Shown: positions 18,301 through 30,793 of the stretch, one piece after another
Layout of the letters: each line of letters begins with the position of its first letter
How positions within the stretch are numbered: the first letter of the stretch is position 1
Source of the DNA: Leptodontidium sp. MPI-SDFR-AT-0119
Taxonomy: Eukaryota; Ascomycota; Leotiomycetes; Helotiales; Leptodontidiaceae
NCBI GenBank assembly: GCA_020726505.1
Contig: JAHLEZ010000009.1
Location: 186,001-250,000 of the forward strand
Direction of reading: 5' to 3'
Length of the DNA: 64,000 nt
Translations under genes and position numbers: made by a program
Notes under the pieces: generated by a model
What the model was told of the DNA's origin: nothing
Seen by the model: only the letters and a program-made list of their open reading frames with translations
Database searches by the model: none

Positions 18301-19749
18301 TTCAAGACCGCGTGCAAAAATAGCACCTAAACGAAGCTTATGCTACGAGCCCACACAAAAGGAGATAGAAAATGTCCAACATGAAAGTGACGGGCCCTAT
18401 CAGATCCAATTTCAGTTCTCATATATCGAATTCACATCACTTAAAAGTCTAATAACGACAACAATTAAGTGAATAACAACACTGCTAATCTCAACAACCA
18501 TCAATTACTAACCTAGGTCTGCTAGCAAATATCTTCACACAGACTCAGCACAGATATCACGAAAGTGTTCTCTCATACTAGGACCTCGAACAGGAGGAAG
18601 GGCAAGCCTACAGAACAGAGAATCGACGCTTTTGTTATTACATGCTCCTCACAAGCATCGGAGAAGTGTGTTGTGAAGACAAGGGTTTTTACATTAGCGA
18701 TTAATCAGGAATAGAGGGAATAGGAAAATAGAGCTAAGAGATAAGGATGAAGGAATAGAAGAAAGAAGCTCAGTCAGGAGTGAAAGCTACTTGCTAGCTA
18801 GTGACTAACACTATGAAAGATCAATGATATTAAAAAACAAGAAGGAATCTACAAATATCACCAAGGATCCAAACTAACTACGCTAATAACTTACTCCTAT
18901 GTAGTAATATGGAAATGAATCTTAATTCCCACTAAGAACCTTACCACTCAGTAGTCTGATAGAGGGAGTTCAGGAGTATACAAAAACCGTCTCTCATCCC
19001 GCTCATACCTTCCAACGGCAACAACTTGGAACATGTAGAGCCCGAAAAACGTTTCCGGCTTTAATATTCCTGTTCCCCTTCACTTCCAGGCAGCTCGATC
19101 CACTCCAACAAAAGCATGCCCACGTATAGTTCGTGTTAACTAGCAAGCAAAGTACAAGAACACGCGGGTTGAGATAGCATACAGTCAATTAAAAAGCAGG
19201 AAGTCAATTAAAAAGCAGGATCTAGCTTTCTAAAACAATAATCGACAATAATTTCACACTAAAAGCGAGCGCGTGGAGGGAATGGCAACACCTGAGCCAA
19301 GACAACGCCGTACTTTCCTTTCACCAGCAATTAACCACCGCAACGATATACTACTGCGCAAACACTATAAATCAGAATAAGAGAAAAACACCAATTATTC
19401 GCCTCTACCTATCTCTGCACCGAACGAAGGAAGGAGCCAGAAGCTGCATGGCAGGTGGGAGATCTATCAAGGTTCCCTAGGTTGAACTGTTGTTGCGTTG
19501 ATCGTATATTGTTACGGCGCTGGATTTGACGATTCTATATCGTCACCTGACTGCCGCCTAGACAGCCCAACACCCCTACAGGCTACAGCGGCTGCCTATA
19601 GAGTAATTGGGATTAAATAGCCTTGTATGCCCCCAAGAGGGATCTTCTCTCCCTAGCTTTAGATCCTCATATATAGGCATTCTACTTCTTTTAGGGCTTC
19701 AGCCTATTTGCTTAGTATCTCCCTGAATCCCAAGTATCCGGGCCTTTAC
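18301..19749. other. Gene-poor interval passing into decayed sequence
   Basis: Only short frames are present. From about 19510 the sequence TGTTACGGCGCTGG begins a 240-bp GC-containing block that resembles an LTR fragment of the TGTTACG class found at 24214, but I could not find its other end. The rest is AT-leaning sequence without features. Confidence 0.35.
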
Positions 19750-20160
19750 ATACACTAGTAGATGCAGGAATCCGTTACGCACGCTAAAATTAGACGAGAG
19801 TCTTTTTAAAATCAAGTAAAAGTTATTATTTTAATACTTAAATAAATATTATTTATGTTACTATAAAATCTTAAAATTTAAAAGAAATAATTTTTTGAAG
19901 CTAATATTTAAGCTTATACTATTTTATTTTCAATATATTTAAGATTTATAAAAGAATTATTTATCAAATATTAATTAAAAGTAATTACGTAAATATTATA
20001 ATGATAAATAATAAATAATATATTTATTATAATTAATTTTACTTCTCTTAAATTGAATTATATTTATAAGATATTATATATTTTATAACTTTTTAAAAGT
20101 TATAACTTTCGAAAGCTTAGCATTTAATACGTAACGAATTCCTGCAACCACTGGTGCATA
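19750..20160. mobile_element. MITE-like element with inverted ends, RIP-decayed
   Basis: Inverted ends of about 30 bp share the core TGCAGGAATTCGTTACG (one C/T difference) and extend outward to ACTAGTAGA/ACCAGTGGT. The interior is very AT-rich. A truncated second copy of one end plus 80 bp of interior is at 20869-20985. No coding capacity is visible. Confidence 0.6.
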
Positions 20161-20236
20161 TATAAGAGGGAAGAGAGGGGTATTTATATAGCCACTCCCT
20201 AAAACCCTCGGGCCACTCTTATCTTCAGAGGATCTA

Positions 20237-20730
20237 ATAAGTCAGTAACTCAGTCATCAGTTAAGCCTTCGCTATCAACTGACTGACTTATAAGAATCAA
20301 GAGGCTGACTGAATTACACTGATTAGCTGATAAGTTGACTGATAAGTGAGAACGTGATTTAAACGTGACTTTTCGAGTTAAATTTTAGATGACAATTTAA
20401 GTGATATTAACAAATTTAAAGTAATATAAGCTTTTTTATATCTATTTATTTATATATTAATAAAATATAATAATAATACTTGATTAAAGTACGTTATGTT
20501 CTTAATAATATAAAATCAAAAAATCACTAAAAAATAGTTAAAAAACAGCGTATTCTAAGTGAAAATATAGTAAAAATAGCTATAAAAATTTAATATTTAA
20601 AACCCTTAACTTATCAGCTAACTTATAAGTTAATAAGTCATTAACTGACTTAAATTATATCAACCTTTAACTGACTAACTGATAAGAATACCTTAATTGA
20701 CTTAATGACTTATAATTCAACTGACTTATT
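20237..20730. repeat. Inverted-repeat element built of degenerate AAGTCAGT units
   Basis: The left end (AATAAGTCAGTAACTCAGTC) and the right end, read in reverse (AATAAGTCAGTTGAATTATA), carry arrays of short units such as AAGTCAGTTA and ACTGACTTATAAG in opposite orientation. The interior is AT-rich. The 494-bp unit looks like a non-autonomous DNA element, or a long foldback. No coding sequence is seen. Confidence 0.5.
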
Positions 20731-20733
20731 GGA

Positions 20734-20869
20734 TGGCTTGGATGAGATGAAAGATTGGATCGAGGAGCGATACCCTGAGGTTCATAAGTCGTATAAAAAG
20801 CTTAGAAAAGTAGTACAAGAAGCGTGGGAAGCTATTTCACATAAGAGCATTAAGGAATTAGTAAGGTAA
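20734..20869 (+). pseudogene. C-terminal fragment of a Tc1/mariner transposase
   Basis: The frame reads LDEMKDWIEERYPEVHKSY, then LRKVVQEAWEAISHKSIKEL, and a stop. This matches the usual end of fungal Tc1/mariner (DDE_3) transposases, where an acidic helix and QEAWEAI follow the catalytic core. No upstream part is present; the AAGTCAGT element abuts it on the left and a MITE end on the right. Confidence 0.6.
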
Positions 20870-22395
20870 ATGCTATCAGTAGTTACAGGAATTCGTTACG
20901 CACTAAATAGCCGAGCCTTCAAAAGTTATAAAATATATAATCTCTTATAAATATAATTTAAATTAAAAAAAATTAATGTAAATATAACATATAATTAAAT
21001 ATTATAATATTTAATATTTATTTTTGTTACGAAAGCGACGTAACCCTCAACTAAACTAGCTTCTAACTAGTTTATGTACCCTTTTAGGCCCGTTGGCCGA
21101 GTAGTAAAGCTATTTACTACTCGTAATACAAATTAATTACTTATCGTCATAGATATAAGATTATACAAATATATAATATAACTACTTCGCTTAAACTCGC
21201 TTATATACTTGGTAAAGCTTATTCTAGGCTTAAATCAGCCGGAAATAGCTCAAACAAGCCACATACGTCAGATACAAAGCTCTAACTTCCACAAGTTGTA
21301 GCCATAGAATCCAAGGCTTCTGATACACGGCTTTCCTAGGCTAAAACAGTGGTTATATAAGCTCCGGGCGTTACGTCTTAAACTACCGGAAGCAATTGTA
21401 TTGGGTAAAGACTCGTTTGAGCTCGTTTGAGCTTACATTTACCTAATTTGGCTACCTAAGCGAATACACACGTGATACGCTAGAGTAGTTATATAGACCT
21501 GGAAATCCCCTCTACAATAGAATCATCATTCACACCAAAATCTCTTCTTTTCAGGTAGGACTAAGGGGCAAAGATAGGGGGCAAAGACGTAAGGCAGCGA
21601 GTAATATTCTTAGGTACATATATACGAAGCCCATAATATCTTAATATATTAGAGTTTCATTTAATTTATTATAAATAAACGGATTAATATAACTTGCTTT
21701 AAGTTACTTTTTTCCTAAAACAAAAGCTAAATACAGAAACTTTATAAAGCGACTAATAAATAAAGATTAAATCATTAACGTCTTTTAACTTAATTCTTCT
21801 TTTAAGTTTATTATTAGAGACCTATTGTAAAGCCTAATATTAATACTATTTTCATTACTAAAGCTACTAGCTTTTTAGGCAAGGTTCTCGCTAAGGAACT
21901 CTTACGTCGGCGAAATAATTATAACATTACAAAGATTATCCTCCTTATTCGTGGTACTAAGATTATAAACGCTTATAAGCGCTTTAAAAATAGATTAATA
22001 TCTTATTATACTTTAAAAACTTTTTCCAAGACTAAGTAGATCACGTTCGAGTCATTAATAGTAACCTCGCTTATAAGCGTTGTGGTATTTAGGATATCGA
22101 CTATGTAAATATTTATTAAAATATCACCTACATAATTTATGCATCTAGAGGCACAAAATTCGATAATATAATATCAGAGACCTTATCGTTTAATATTAAC
22201 GACGCTCTTTATATACTCGAGATTACTAGGAACTATTATAAGCTTCAGCATTTTATTACTACGAGCATTGCCTACGTTACGCCGCCTTATGTTATGCTAA
22301 TTTATAAGTCTTTAGTTTATTTACTACGACTATTAATAGAAATTTATAATAATTTAAAAAACGGAAATCTTATAAAGCAAGAAGCCCTCGAGTTA
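20870..22395. other. AT-rich decayed block with a truncated MITE copy and a dispersed repeat
   Basis: Positions 20869-20985 repeat one end and interior of the 19750-20160 element. A segment of about 60 bp at 21480-21540 recurs in inverted orientation at about 39886-39950. The remainder is AT-rich with stops in all frames and no recognised relic. Confidence 0.45.
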
Positions 22396-23776
22396 TAGTC
22401 CCCACCAACTGATATTAAGCGAAAAGTGTAAAACTGCGACTTTTCGCGACACGCGTTTCTCTTCCTCTTTATAATTACAGTAAAAATGCCATCTTAACGT
22501 ACTCCTCTTACTGCGGCGTCTAAGAGTCGGGGAAAAGGATGCGAACTCTCTTTATACTTACGTAAACAAATCCTTAAACAAGCTCGCAAATACACAAACT
22601 TATACGAGATCGCGAGGGACTTAAAACTTAATTACAATATTATTAAATATATTATTAAGTAAGAGCTATTACGCGACGAAGAAAAGTCCTTACCTCGTAA
22701 ACTAAGGGGCAAATCGTATATAATTACCAAAGAAAGAAAACTCTTATAATACGTTCGCCTCTACTTAAAAGATATATATAAGAAGGTTATTATAGCGTGT
22801 ACGTTAGGTTATAAGGAGATAATAGTTAAGAATATCTTAAAAGAGTATAAAATTACTAATTAGAGAGCTAAAAGAACACCTGAACTTACGGAAGTATACG
22901 TAATAAAGTGTCTTTTATAATACCTTACGTATAAACATTAAAGTATTAAGGAATGGGGAATAATATACTAAAGCGACGAGTGCTTTATAAAGCAGGGGCA
23001 AGGTAAAAACGCGAAATAATACTTTCGTACGCTAGTACAAAAGTGGGATCGAAATATAATTTAAATATACAATTATAAGAAGAATATAAAGGCTATAGTT
23101 TAGGGAGCCTTTTAAGATAACAAGAGAAGTAACCTTTATATTATAGATCGCGATTTTGAGTTAAAGAAATATAGGTATTTGGTTAAGTCCTACTTAAAGG
23201 TTCCTAACGCTAAAGTTAGACTAATTTTTAAAGATTTGAACAATAGGTACGAATTTATACAAGATAACGCTTTAATATATACTATAAAGAAGGTTCGGCT
23301 TTAGTTTAAAGAAAAACAAATCACTTTAGTCGTAAATTAGTCACCTTTCTCTCCTAATCTTAATCTAATTAAGCACGCATAGTAGCACCTTAAGAAACGC
23401 CTTTACGATATGTTCCCCAACGTCGCGGCCGATAAATCGCAATTAAAGTACGCAAGATAACGTATAAAAAGTTGTTTATAAGTTACGTGGGATACTTTAA
23501 ATAAGTCATTGTTTAATACTTTAAGTGCGAGTATGTTAGCTAAAATTAAGGCTTACATCGCAGTAGACGAGTAACATACGAAATATTAAAGTCTATGCGC
23601 AACTTATAGGGAAACTAATTACAAATTTAGAAACTAGAGATTGTGGTAATTATATTAATATAATTATTTTGTATATAGCTAGCGTGGTTATAAAGTAATT
23701 CAAGAAGTTGTATTGAGAGCGAAATGTTGATTTGGGTGTTCTCGCTAACCAGGTTAATATCAGTTGCCTAGTACTG
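22396..23776 (+). mobile_element. Tc1/mariner element, full length, heavily RIP-mutated
   Basis: The inverted ends (about 27 bp, core CAACTGATATTAA, outer TA-CAGTACTAGG on the right and TA-TAGTCCCC on the left) are flanked by TA. The 1,381-bp length is normal for the superfamily. The interior carries one decayed transposase frame on the plus strand. Confidence 0.8.
22486..23574 (+). pseudogene. Tc1/mariner (DDE_3) transposase pseudogene
   Basis: One frame can be followed through many TAG/TAA stops that replace Trp and Gln codons. It starts ATGCCATCT and has an N-terminal helix-turn-helix-like region (LRKQILKQARKYTNLYEIAR). The catalytic motifs follow in order: SDECFIKQGQGKNAK (first Asp), QDNALIYT (second Asp) and SPFSPNLNLIKHA. 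In that last motif the expected SPDLNPIEH has Asp changed to Asn and Glu to Lys. These changes are the G-to-A/C-to-T pattern of RIP. The protein is dead. Confidence 0.8.
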
Positions 23777-23778
23777 TA

Positions 23779-24208
23779 ACTAGGTATTTAAACATCTATA
23801 GTCTTTTTAAGTATCTAGCTAAATACCTTATCTTTAAGAGAAGAAGATTACTTTTAGTAATAATTATCCGCTTTAATATAATTTACGCCACTTAAAAGCA
23901 TCTTATACCTGATTAAATCGATAGCAAGGCCGCATTCGCAAGCTGCGTTTTTTTATTTTACTAGAGGCATTCTTAAAGTAGTTAATAAGCGACTAAATAC
24001 TAAGCTTAATATTATATTTATTAATAAAGTAGTTTCTTACCTTATTTGTGAAATGTTCACAAATACTTAAGCGCTATTAAATTAATGTAAATGCGTATTA
24101 TATTGTTTGTAATAATAATATAGTAATCGCTTGCCCTTAAAGATACTTATCGAAAATTGCAATTATTCTTTAAACAAAAAAACGACACTTTTTCCTAGTT
24201 AATCTTTT
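23779..24208. other. AT-rich spacer between the Tc1/mariner element and the LTR element
   Basis: Decayed sequence with no open frame, repeat or recognisable relic. Confidence 0.5.
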
Positions 24209-24213
24209 GATAC

Positions 24214-24514
24214 TGTTACGACCTACGAGGCCCTCGCATTCTAACCGACACTGGCTCGTAGCATCGCTGGCTATGCGACGGCGCTAAGCCCGATAGGGAA
24301 GACTAGGTGGCGAGCTTGCGACATATTGACGTGAATAGTACTCGACTACGCTAGGTCCTATTAGGAGGGTCCTTCATATATATATACTCGAGCCCTCCCT
24401 TACGGAGAGCTCTCCTTTCCTCCTTGTCTTTTTTTCTCGATTCTGAGTGTAGCCTTAGGTTTAAATATAAAGCTTGAGTTAACTCGTCGTATTAACCTTT
24501 AGCTAGCCGTAACA
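24214..24514 (+). repeat. 5' LTR
   Basis: The 301-bp sequence starts TGTTACGACCTACGAGG and ends AGCCGTAACA. It is preceded by GATAC, the target duplication. A TATATATATA block near 24378 and the GGAGAGCTCTCC palindrome near 24400 are shared with the right LTR. Confidence 0.92.
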
Positions 24515-24740
24515 TAAGAAAAGACTAACACCCCTTCGCTATAAAGCGTTATATCTCACTTAGTCTTACGCCTTGTCGACTTGCCCTTATAGCAAGTCAA
24601 TAACGAGCCTTAGTACCTTAGCCTATTTAATAGATAAGTACCTCTTTGCCCTCGTAGTAGACTGTCCTAGAGAAAGCTAGATATTCTCCCGCGGTCAACT
24701 TACTTTACTATAACTTAACACGCGCCTCTATTTCGAACGT

Positions 24741-26160
24741 ATGTCTAATCAACAACCTCAAACACCTCTTTACTTTACCTTATTACCACTGCCGACCTCT
24801 CCCCCGCGTCGGCGAAGCTCTAGAGAAAGGAGCGCCCCTATACGGCTAAGCTTTACTGATACTCCTATCCCTTTAGTTGAGACTCTCTCAGAGGAGCCAG
24901 AAAGCTTTAATAGATTCGACTTAGACTTAGAGGACAAGCCCTAGCGTTTCTTTAACGTATCGCTAGAGTCTACCGATATAGAAGGCCTTACTCCCGCTTA
25001 ATAAGCTAAGGTGGATCAGCTGATCAAGGACTCTATTAGCTCTACTATCGCCGCTACTGTCACATAAACCCTTATTTAATATACTATTAATAACCCTCGC
25101 TAAGAGACTGGCGCTTCCTCCCCTTTTAACTGATTCGTACGTGCTCTTACGGCGGACCTCTAGCCTACCGCCGACTATTACCTCCTTAAGCTGAACCCCG
25201 CTATCCCTGCCGTCGAGCCTAATAAGGTCAAGTACCCCCGTACCCCCTTTAGCGATTATAAGAGCGAAATTAAATACGACGCCTAAAAGATAAATATAAA
25301 GCTCTTTATTTAAAGATACTTAGGTAACTTCCTTACTAGCGAATCGCAAGTCTACGCCTACTTTGAGTATATAAAGGGAGAGGCCAAGACTATTATTCTT
25401 TAATAAATAGATTCCGACTTTACTAGAGACTTTAACAGAGCCGCCGACGTCTTAAAGGCTTTAGACTAGCGTTTCTTTGATTATAACCGAGAATAAGCCG
25501 TTAAGCTTAAGTATAACTAATTATAAATAAGTAATATAACTTATAATGAGTTTTATACAAAGTTTATAATATACGCGGCTATTAGAAAAATCTCACCTGA
25601 CTACTAGTTCGACGACGTATACGAGAAAGTCTTAGATAAGCTTAAGTACGACATCTAAATTAAGAAGTATAAATTCACTAGAGATTATACGGCTCTTAAC
25701 GAGTTCTTAGTCGTCTTAGATCGCGAGCTATAAAATATCGCTATTAGACGAGCTAATAGATATGTTATTACTATTATTCGCGAAGCCCCTCGAGTCTCCT
25801 TTAATAACACTAGTACTAACGACTCGCGCGGCATCTTAAAGAAAGACAGCTAGTGTTCGACTTCACTTACTCCTACTACTTACGTATAGAGACCACCGAC
25901 TCTAAGACAGTCGTTAGATATCCGCTAGTGTACGCCTTCTCCTTCGCTTGTCTTGCGCCGACTTAAGTCCCTTGTACCTCCTCTTGCACCTAGGGACGTC
26001 TCTTCTGACACTTGTCTCTATTATAATAAGACCGGCCATTAGGCTAGCGACTGCCTTAAGCGTCGTAGAGATTAGGCTCTCGATAAGTCGATTTCTGAGT
26101 TAGTCGTCAGCGAAGATCTAGAGACTAACGAGCTATTAAAAAACTCTTAGGCCGTAATAA
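24741..26160 (+). pseudogene. Gag pseudogene of the LTR retrotransposon
   Basis: The frame begins ATGTCTAATCAACAACC, has a Pro/Ser-rich start, and meets its first stop after 67 codons. Past several stops it continues as a capsid-like region (YFEYIKGEAKTIIL, FNRAADVLKALD). A CCHC knuckle follows at about 26013-26057, reading CLYYNKTGH...ASDC with the second Cys changed to Tyr. Stops mostly replace Gln and Trp codons. Confidence 0.75.
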
Positions 26161-26269
26161 AGACTCACACTTTAGCATAGGCTATAATTTATAAAAGGAC
26201 TTAGTATTTAATTTCTGTGCTCTTATTAGAGGACGACAATTCTTAATTAGTATTAAACTAAGAAGGAAT

Positions 26270-29200
26270 AGATTCTTTACTAAGACACTTATATATATTA
26301 ATAACGGAGCTAATATTTTCAATATTATTAAAACCTCTTTCGTATATTAACTCGTCAAGTAATTCGACATTTCTTTTATATCCCTCCCTTAGCCAATTGT
26401 CTTAACTAGCTATAATAGTAAGAAAGGCAAGTTAATTAACACGGCCGTCTTACTTACTTTAATAATCAATTGCCGGCGAATTAACTTTCCCTTTCTAGTA
26501 ACTGACCTAAGTAACACTGACGTCTTAATTAGTCGGAAGTTCCTCGAGTATTACGACTTAAAGTAGTCGTATACGAAAAACCGCAATCGGCTAGAATGGC
26601 TATTAGATATACCCGTCTAGTCGTACTTTGACTAACGAGTCTTTGTCGATATTAACTATTTCGATAAGCCAATCGTTAAGTCTCACTAACTTGACGCGGA
26701 ATAAAGGGATGCCCTTATAAATATAAATAACTACCGCTAGAGACAAGTTAGGCTTGTGGCGCTCGACGATTCCCCCAAGACAAAGGCCCCCGTCTGACTT
26801 ACTACTAGCGTCTCGCCAACTCGACCCTCGAGCTTTACTAGAGAAGTCAAAGAGTGCCTATAAGTCATAGAAGAGTAATTAAACCCTTCGACACCCCGTG
26901 ATTTGGGATTACTACTTAAGGACAAAAGAGCCCGTAGAGCCTCCCTGGCGAATCATTAGTTAAAGGCGCTTACTATAGAGATTTTCCTTATATTAATAGT
27001 GGCGATGTCCACGACGTATCTCCGACTTAAGAAATCTAAAAGGAGTAAAGTAGAAACCTTCGTAATATTAATATATGAGATCGACTAAGAGTTAACTCGT
27101 CGCTAGCGAGAGGCCTTAGACTAGTTAAGTGTCGAACTCGTATTAATAAACAGAGACTTAACTCTAGAGGAGGCCCTAAAGGCTAAGTACGCGTAAGATA
27201 ATGAATTAGTAAGTAAGAAGCTCCTAGTAAAGTATTAAGAGTATACCCCCCTCTTCTCCCGGCGAGCCTCCGACGAGTTACTAAAGCACCGCCAGGGCGT
27301 AAACTACTAAATCGAGCTTACTAGAGAGAACGACTTGTCCTTTGAACCTCTCCGGCGTATAACTAAAGAACAGTTGTCGGAAACTAAGCGGTATATTATC
27401 GACAACTTATATAAAGGTTTTATTAAGCCCTCTAGCGCACTATATGCGGCCCTTATCCTCTTCGCTAAAAAAGCCGACGGCAGTCTCTAGTTATGCGTCG
27501 ACTATTAGAAGCTAAATGCCCTGTCGAAGAAGGACCCGTACCCGATTCTACTAATTAATGAGATAATAGCACGTATTTATAAGGCAAAAGTCTTCATAAA
27601 GCTTAATATTTAATAAGCCTTCTACTACATTTATATATCCCCTAAGAGCGAAGACTATACGACCTTTCGCACCTAGTATAATACGTATAAGTATAAGGTC
27701 CTTTCCTTTAGCCTTATAAATAGTCTAGTGACTTTTTAGTGTTTTATTAACGATATCCTTATAGAACACCTCGACGACTTTTGCGTAATATATATAAACG
27801 ATATTCTTATATATTCGTCTACTCTTAAGGAACACGAGGTCTACGTTAAGAAGGTCATAGTAATATTATAGGCACACAGACTTTAAGCTAATATTAAGAA
27901 GTCTAAGTTTAGTATATAAAAGACTAAGTTCTTAGGATTTATTATTAAAGTTAATAGCGTAGAAGTAGACCTAAAAAAGATTAGTGTAATTAAGGACTAG
28001 CGATACGCCGATAATTTACAAGGTATATAAAGTTACTTTGGCTTTTGTAACTTCTACCGCCAGTTTATTAAGGACTATAGTCGTATCGTACGACCTCTTA
28101 CGATACTTATTAAAAAAGACGTTCCCTTTAAATTCGATAGCGCTTATAAGGACGCTTAGGAAACTCTCCGGGAAGTCCTCTAATTTACGCTAGTTCTTCG
28201 CTACTACGACCTTACTAAACAGACACAGCTAAAGACCGACTCTTTTAATAAAGTCGTCGCTGGGATTTTATCTTAACTTTAAGAGGACGACACCTTTTAC
28301 TCCGTGGGATACTTCTCGAAGACTATAATAGACCTTGAGCTTAATTATCTAATCCACGATAAAGAAATACTAGCGATTTTTTAGTCATTTAAGTAATATC
28401 GCCCGGAGTTCTTAAGTACTTAGAAAAATGTCCTTGTTTATATTAATTATTAAGTCTTAGAGTATTTTATAATTACTAAGGACCTCACGGCTAAGTAGGC
28501 TCGATAGGCTGAGTTTTTTGCGGACTTCTACTTCACGATTATATATTATATTAGGACGACTAATACGTTAGTTAATACTTTATCTCGACGGGATCAAGAC
28601 TTTACAGCTACGAAGGCACGTAAGTAGGCTATTCGTAATTAATAGTTGATTCTTACCGACAAAATTGACCCGTGAGTCGTTAGCGACCTTCAGCTCTCTG
28701 CCGTCAATCCTATAGACGCTTATATCGAAGTCGTAGAGACGATACCCCTAGCACTTATAGACGCCATGACCCTAGGTCGCGATACTGAGACACGTGACGA
28801 GCCAGAGCTAGAGCTAGAGTCGAATACGGAAGTACTAATCGACCCGGAGACGCTTACTGCGGAGGAGCTAGACCTTAACTTTATAGTAACGTACGACATT
28901 GCGGAATACGACGTTATTAACTAAGTGCTCTTAGCTAATAAGACCTCGCCTTCGCTGGAGCTTCTCCGACAAAAAGCTAAGGAGTAGTCACTAGATTACG
29001 AGCTAGTAAACGACAAATTACTTTTCTAAGGCCGCCTTAAAGTGCCCTTAGAGCCGCCGGAGCTTCACACGACACTTATTCGCTATATACATTCCTAACC
29101 TTTAGTAGTATATACGGGGATTAGAAAGATGAAGGCATTATTAAGTCGCAAATACTATTAGAATAGCCTCTTTATAGACGTAACTCGATACGTAGTAAAC

Positions 29201-30470
29201 TGTAGTTGCTCTCGACAAAAGGCCCGTAAGGATAAGACCCCTGGCTTCTTACACCCCCTACTAATCCTTACTCAGCTATACTAACACCTCACAATAGACT
29301 TCACGAAGCTACTATTAGATAAGCACGGCTATAACTTCGCTATAGTTATCGTAAACCGCTTATTTAAGAAACTGATCTTAATACCTTATAATAATACAAT
29401 TACGACTAAAGGCATAGCTATTCTCTTCCTCGTTTATTAGACTCGACACTTTAGTATGCTAGACTCTATTGTCTTAGACTAAGGACCTTAATTCGTCTCC
29501 TCCTTCTAGAAGGAGTATTGTCGTATTCTCGGAATTAAAGTAAAGCTAATAATAGCGTATAACTCGAACGTCAACGGCTAAATAGAAGTAACGAACTAAT
29601 ATATTAAGTAGCGGCTTCGTCCCTTTTGTTATTACTACTAAGACAATTAGAGCGACCTCTTACTGATTATAGATATCACTTAACTAACGTTACTACACAA
29701 GTCCTTAGGCCGCCTATCCCCTTTTTAGTTACTTAACAGTATTAAGCTAAGGACTTCTTAAGACTTAATTAACTTAGAGCCTCTAATTATAGTAACAGAG
29801 AAACTCAATCACGAGGAGGCCCTCTAAGTAGCCTTGCGAATAAAGGAGGTTACAGAAGTCGCACAGTCGTCCCTAAAGGACTAGTAAGAGAAAATAGAAC
29901 GACTAACGAACCGTAGGCGACGCGCCGTTAATTGAGACGTTGGCGACTTAGTACTAGTCGATACTCGAAACTAAAACGTCGATCGACCCTTAAAGAAGCT
30001 GTTTAATAAGTAGTACGGCCTAGTCAAAGTAATCGCCAAGGAAAGAGAGAGTTAAAGAGTTAAGCTACTAAAGGACTAGTTAATTTACCCCGTTTTCTAC
30101 TCGCACTTACTCTGTAAATACGTCGACAACCCCCTACTAAGACAAGCTAGAGCTACGCCGGCACTTATTTAACTATTACCTAAGTAAGATAAGTGGGAAA
30201 TTAAAGGCATCCTTGGCTCTAAGGTCATGCGAAACAAGCTATTCTATCGCATTAAGTGGCTAGGCGCCGACGAAGACCTAGAGTAGTACCCGTGCTCAGA
30301 TACTATAACGGCTCTATATATAGTCAAACAGTTCTACTTAAAGCATCTTAACGCTAAAGGCCCGCTAAGAGCTCTCCCCATGTGGCTAGAGGCTTATAAC
30401 GTAAGTATCGACGACTATAACGACCTCGAGGACGACATAGTCATAGCTACAATTACGCGGACGCAGTTTT
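26270..30470 (+). pseudogene. Pol pseudogene: protease, RT, RNase H, integrase, chromodomain
   Basis: Protease is seen near 26298 as NNGAN where DxGA is expected. Reverse transcriptase spans about 27350-27960, with YINDILIYS at 27790-27816 in place of YIDD. RNase H follows (KTDSFNKVVAGIL near 28230). Integrase covers about 29050-29960, with a zinc-finger remnant near 29195 and core motifs such as HLTIDFTKLL. A chromodomain at about 30193-30290 reads WEIKGILGSK and LFYRIKWLGA. Dozens of stops and D-to-N changes show inactivation by RIP. The chromodomain indicates targeting to heterochromatin when the family was active. Confidence 0.85.
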
Positions 30471-30472
30471 TT

Positions 30473-30484
30473 AAGAGGGGGGGG
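30473..30484 (+). other. Polypurine tract of the LTR retrotransposon
   Basis: AAGAGGGGGGGG lies three bases before the 3' LTR, the expected position for plus-strand priming. Confidence 0.85.
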
Positions 30485-30487
30485 TAA

Positions 30488-30788
30488 TGTTACGACTTAC
30501 GAGGCCCTCGCATTCTAACCGACACTAGCTCGTAACATCGCTGGCTATGCGACGGCGCTAAGCCCGATAAGGAAGACTAAGTGGCGAGCCTGCGATATAT
30601 TAACGTAAATAGCACTCGACTACGCTAAGTCCTATTAGGAGGGTTCTTTATATATATATACTCGAGCCCTCCCTTACGGAGAGCTCTCCTTTCCTCCTTG
30701 TCTTTTCTTCTCGATTCTGAGCGTAGCCTTAGGTCCAAATACAAAGCTTGAGTCAACTCGCCGTATCAACCTTTGGCCAGCCGTAATA
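30488..30788 (+). repeat. 3' LTR
   Basis: The 301-bp copy of the 5' LTR starts TGTTACGACTTACGAGG and ends CCGTAATA, where the final CA has become TA. It is followed by GATAC (30789-30793), the second copy of the target duplication. Confidence 0.92.
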
Positions 30789-30793
30789 GATAC

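Larger units (their letters stand above)
24214..30788 (+). mobile_element. Ty3/Gypsy chromovirus-type LTR retrotransposon, RIP-mutated
   Basis: The element is 6,575 bp with two 301-bp LTRs (24214-24514 and 30488-30788) that begin TGTTACGAC and end GCCGTAACA (the right copy ends TA). The 5-bp duplication GATAC is at 24209-24213 and 30789-30793. A polypurine tract (30473-30484) sits just before the right LTR. Gag, protease, reverse transcriptase, RNase H, integrase and a C-terminal chromodomain can be read in order through frequent stops, placing it in Ty3/Gypsy chromoviruses. The LTRs differ mainly by C/T and G/A changes, as RIP would produce. A solo LTR of the same family is at 40859. Confidence 0.92.

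Noticed and set aside
21086..21160. tRNA-like A-box (GTTGGCCGAGTAGTAAAGC)
   Set aside because: The start resembles a Ser/Leu tRNA A-box, but no cloverleaf, B-box or 3' stem can be drawn. It may be a SINE remnant but cannot be supported.
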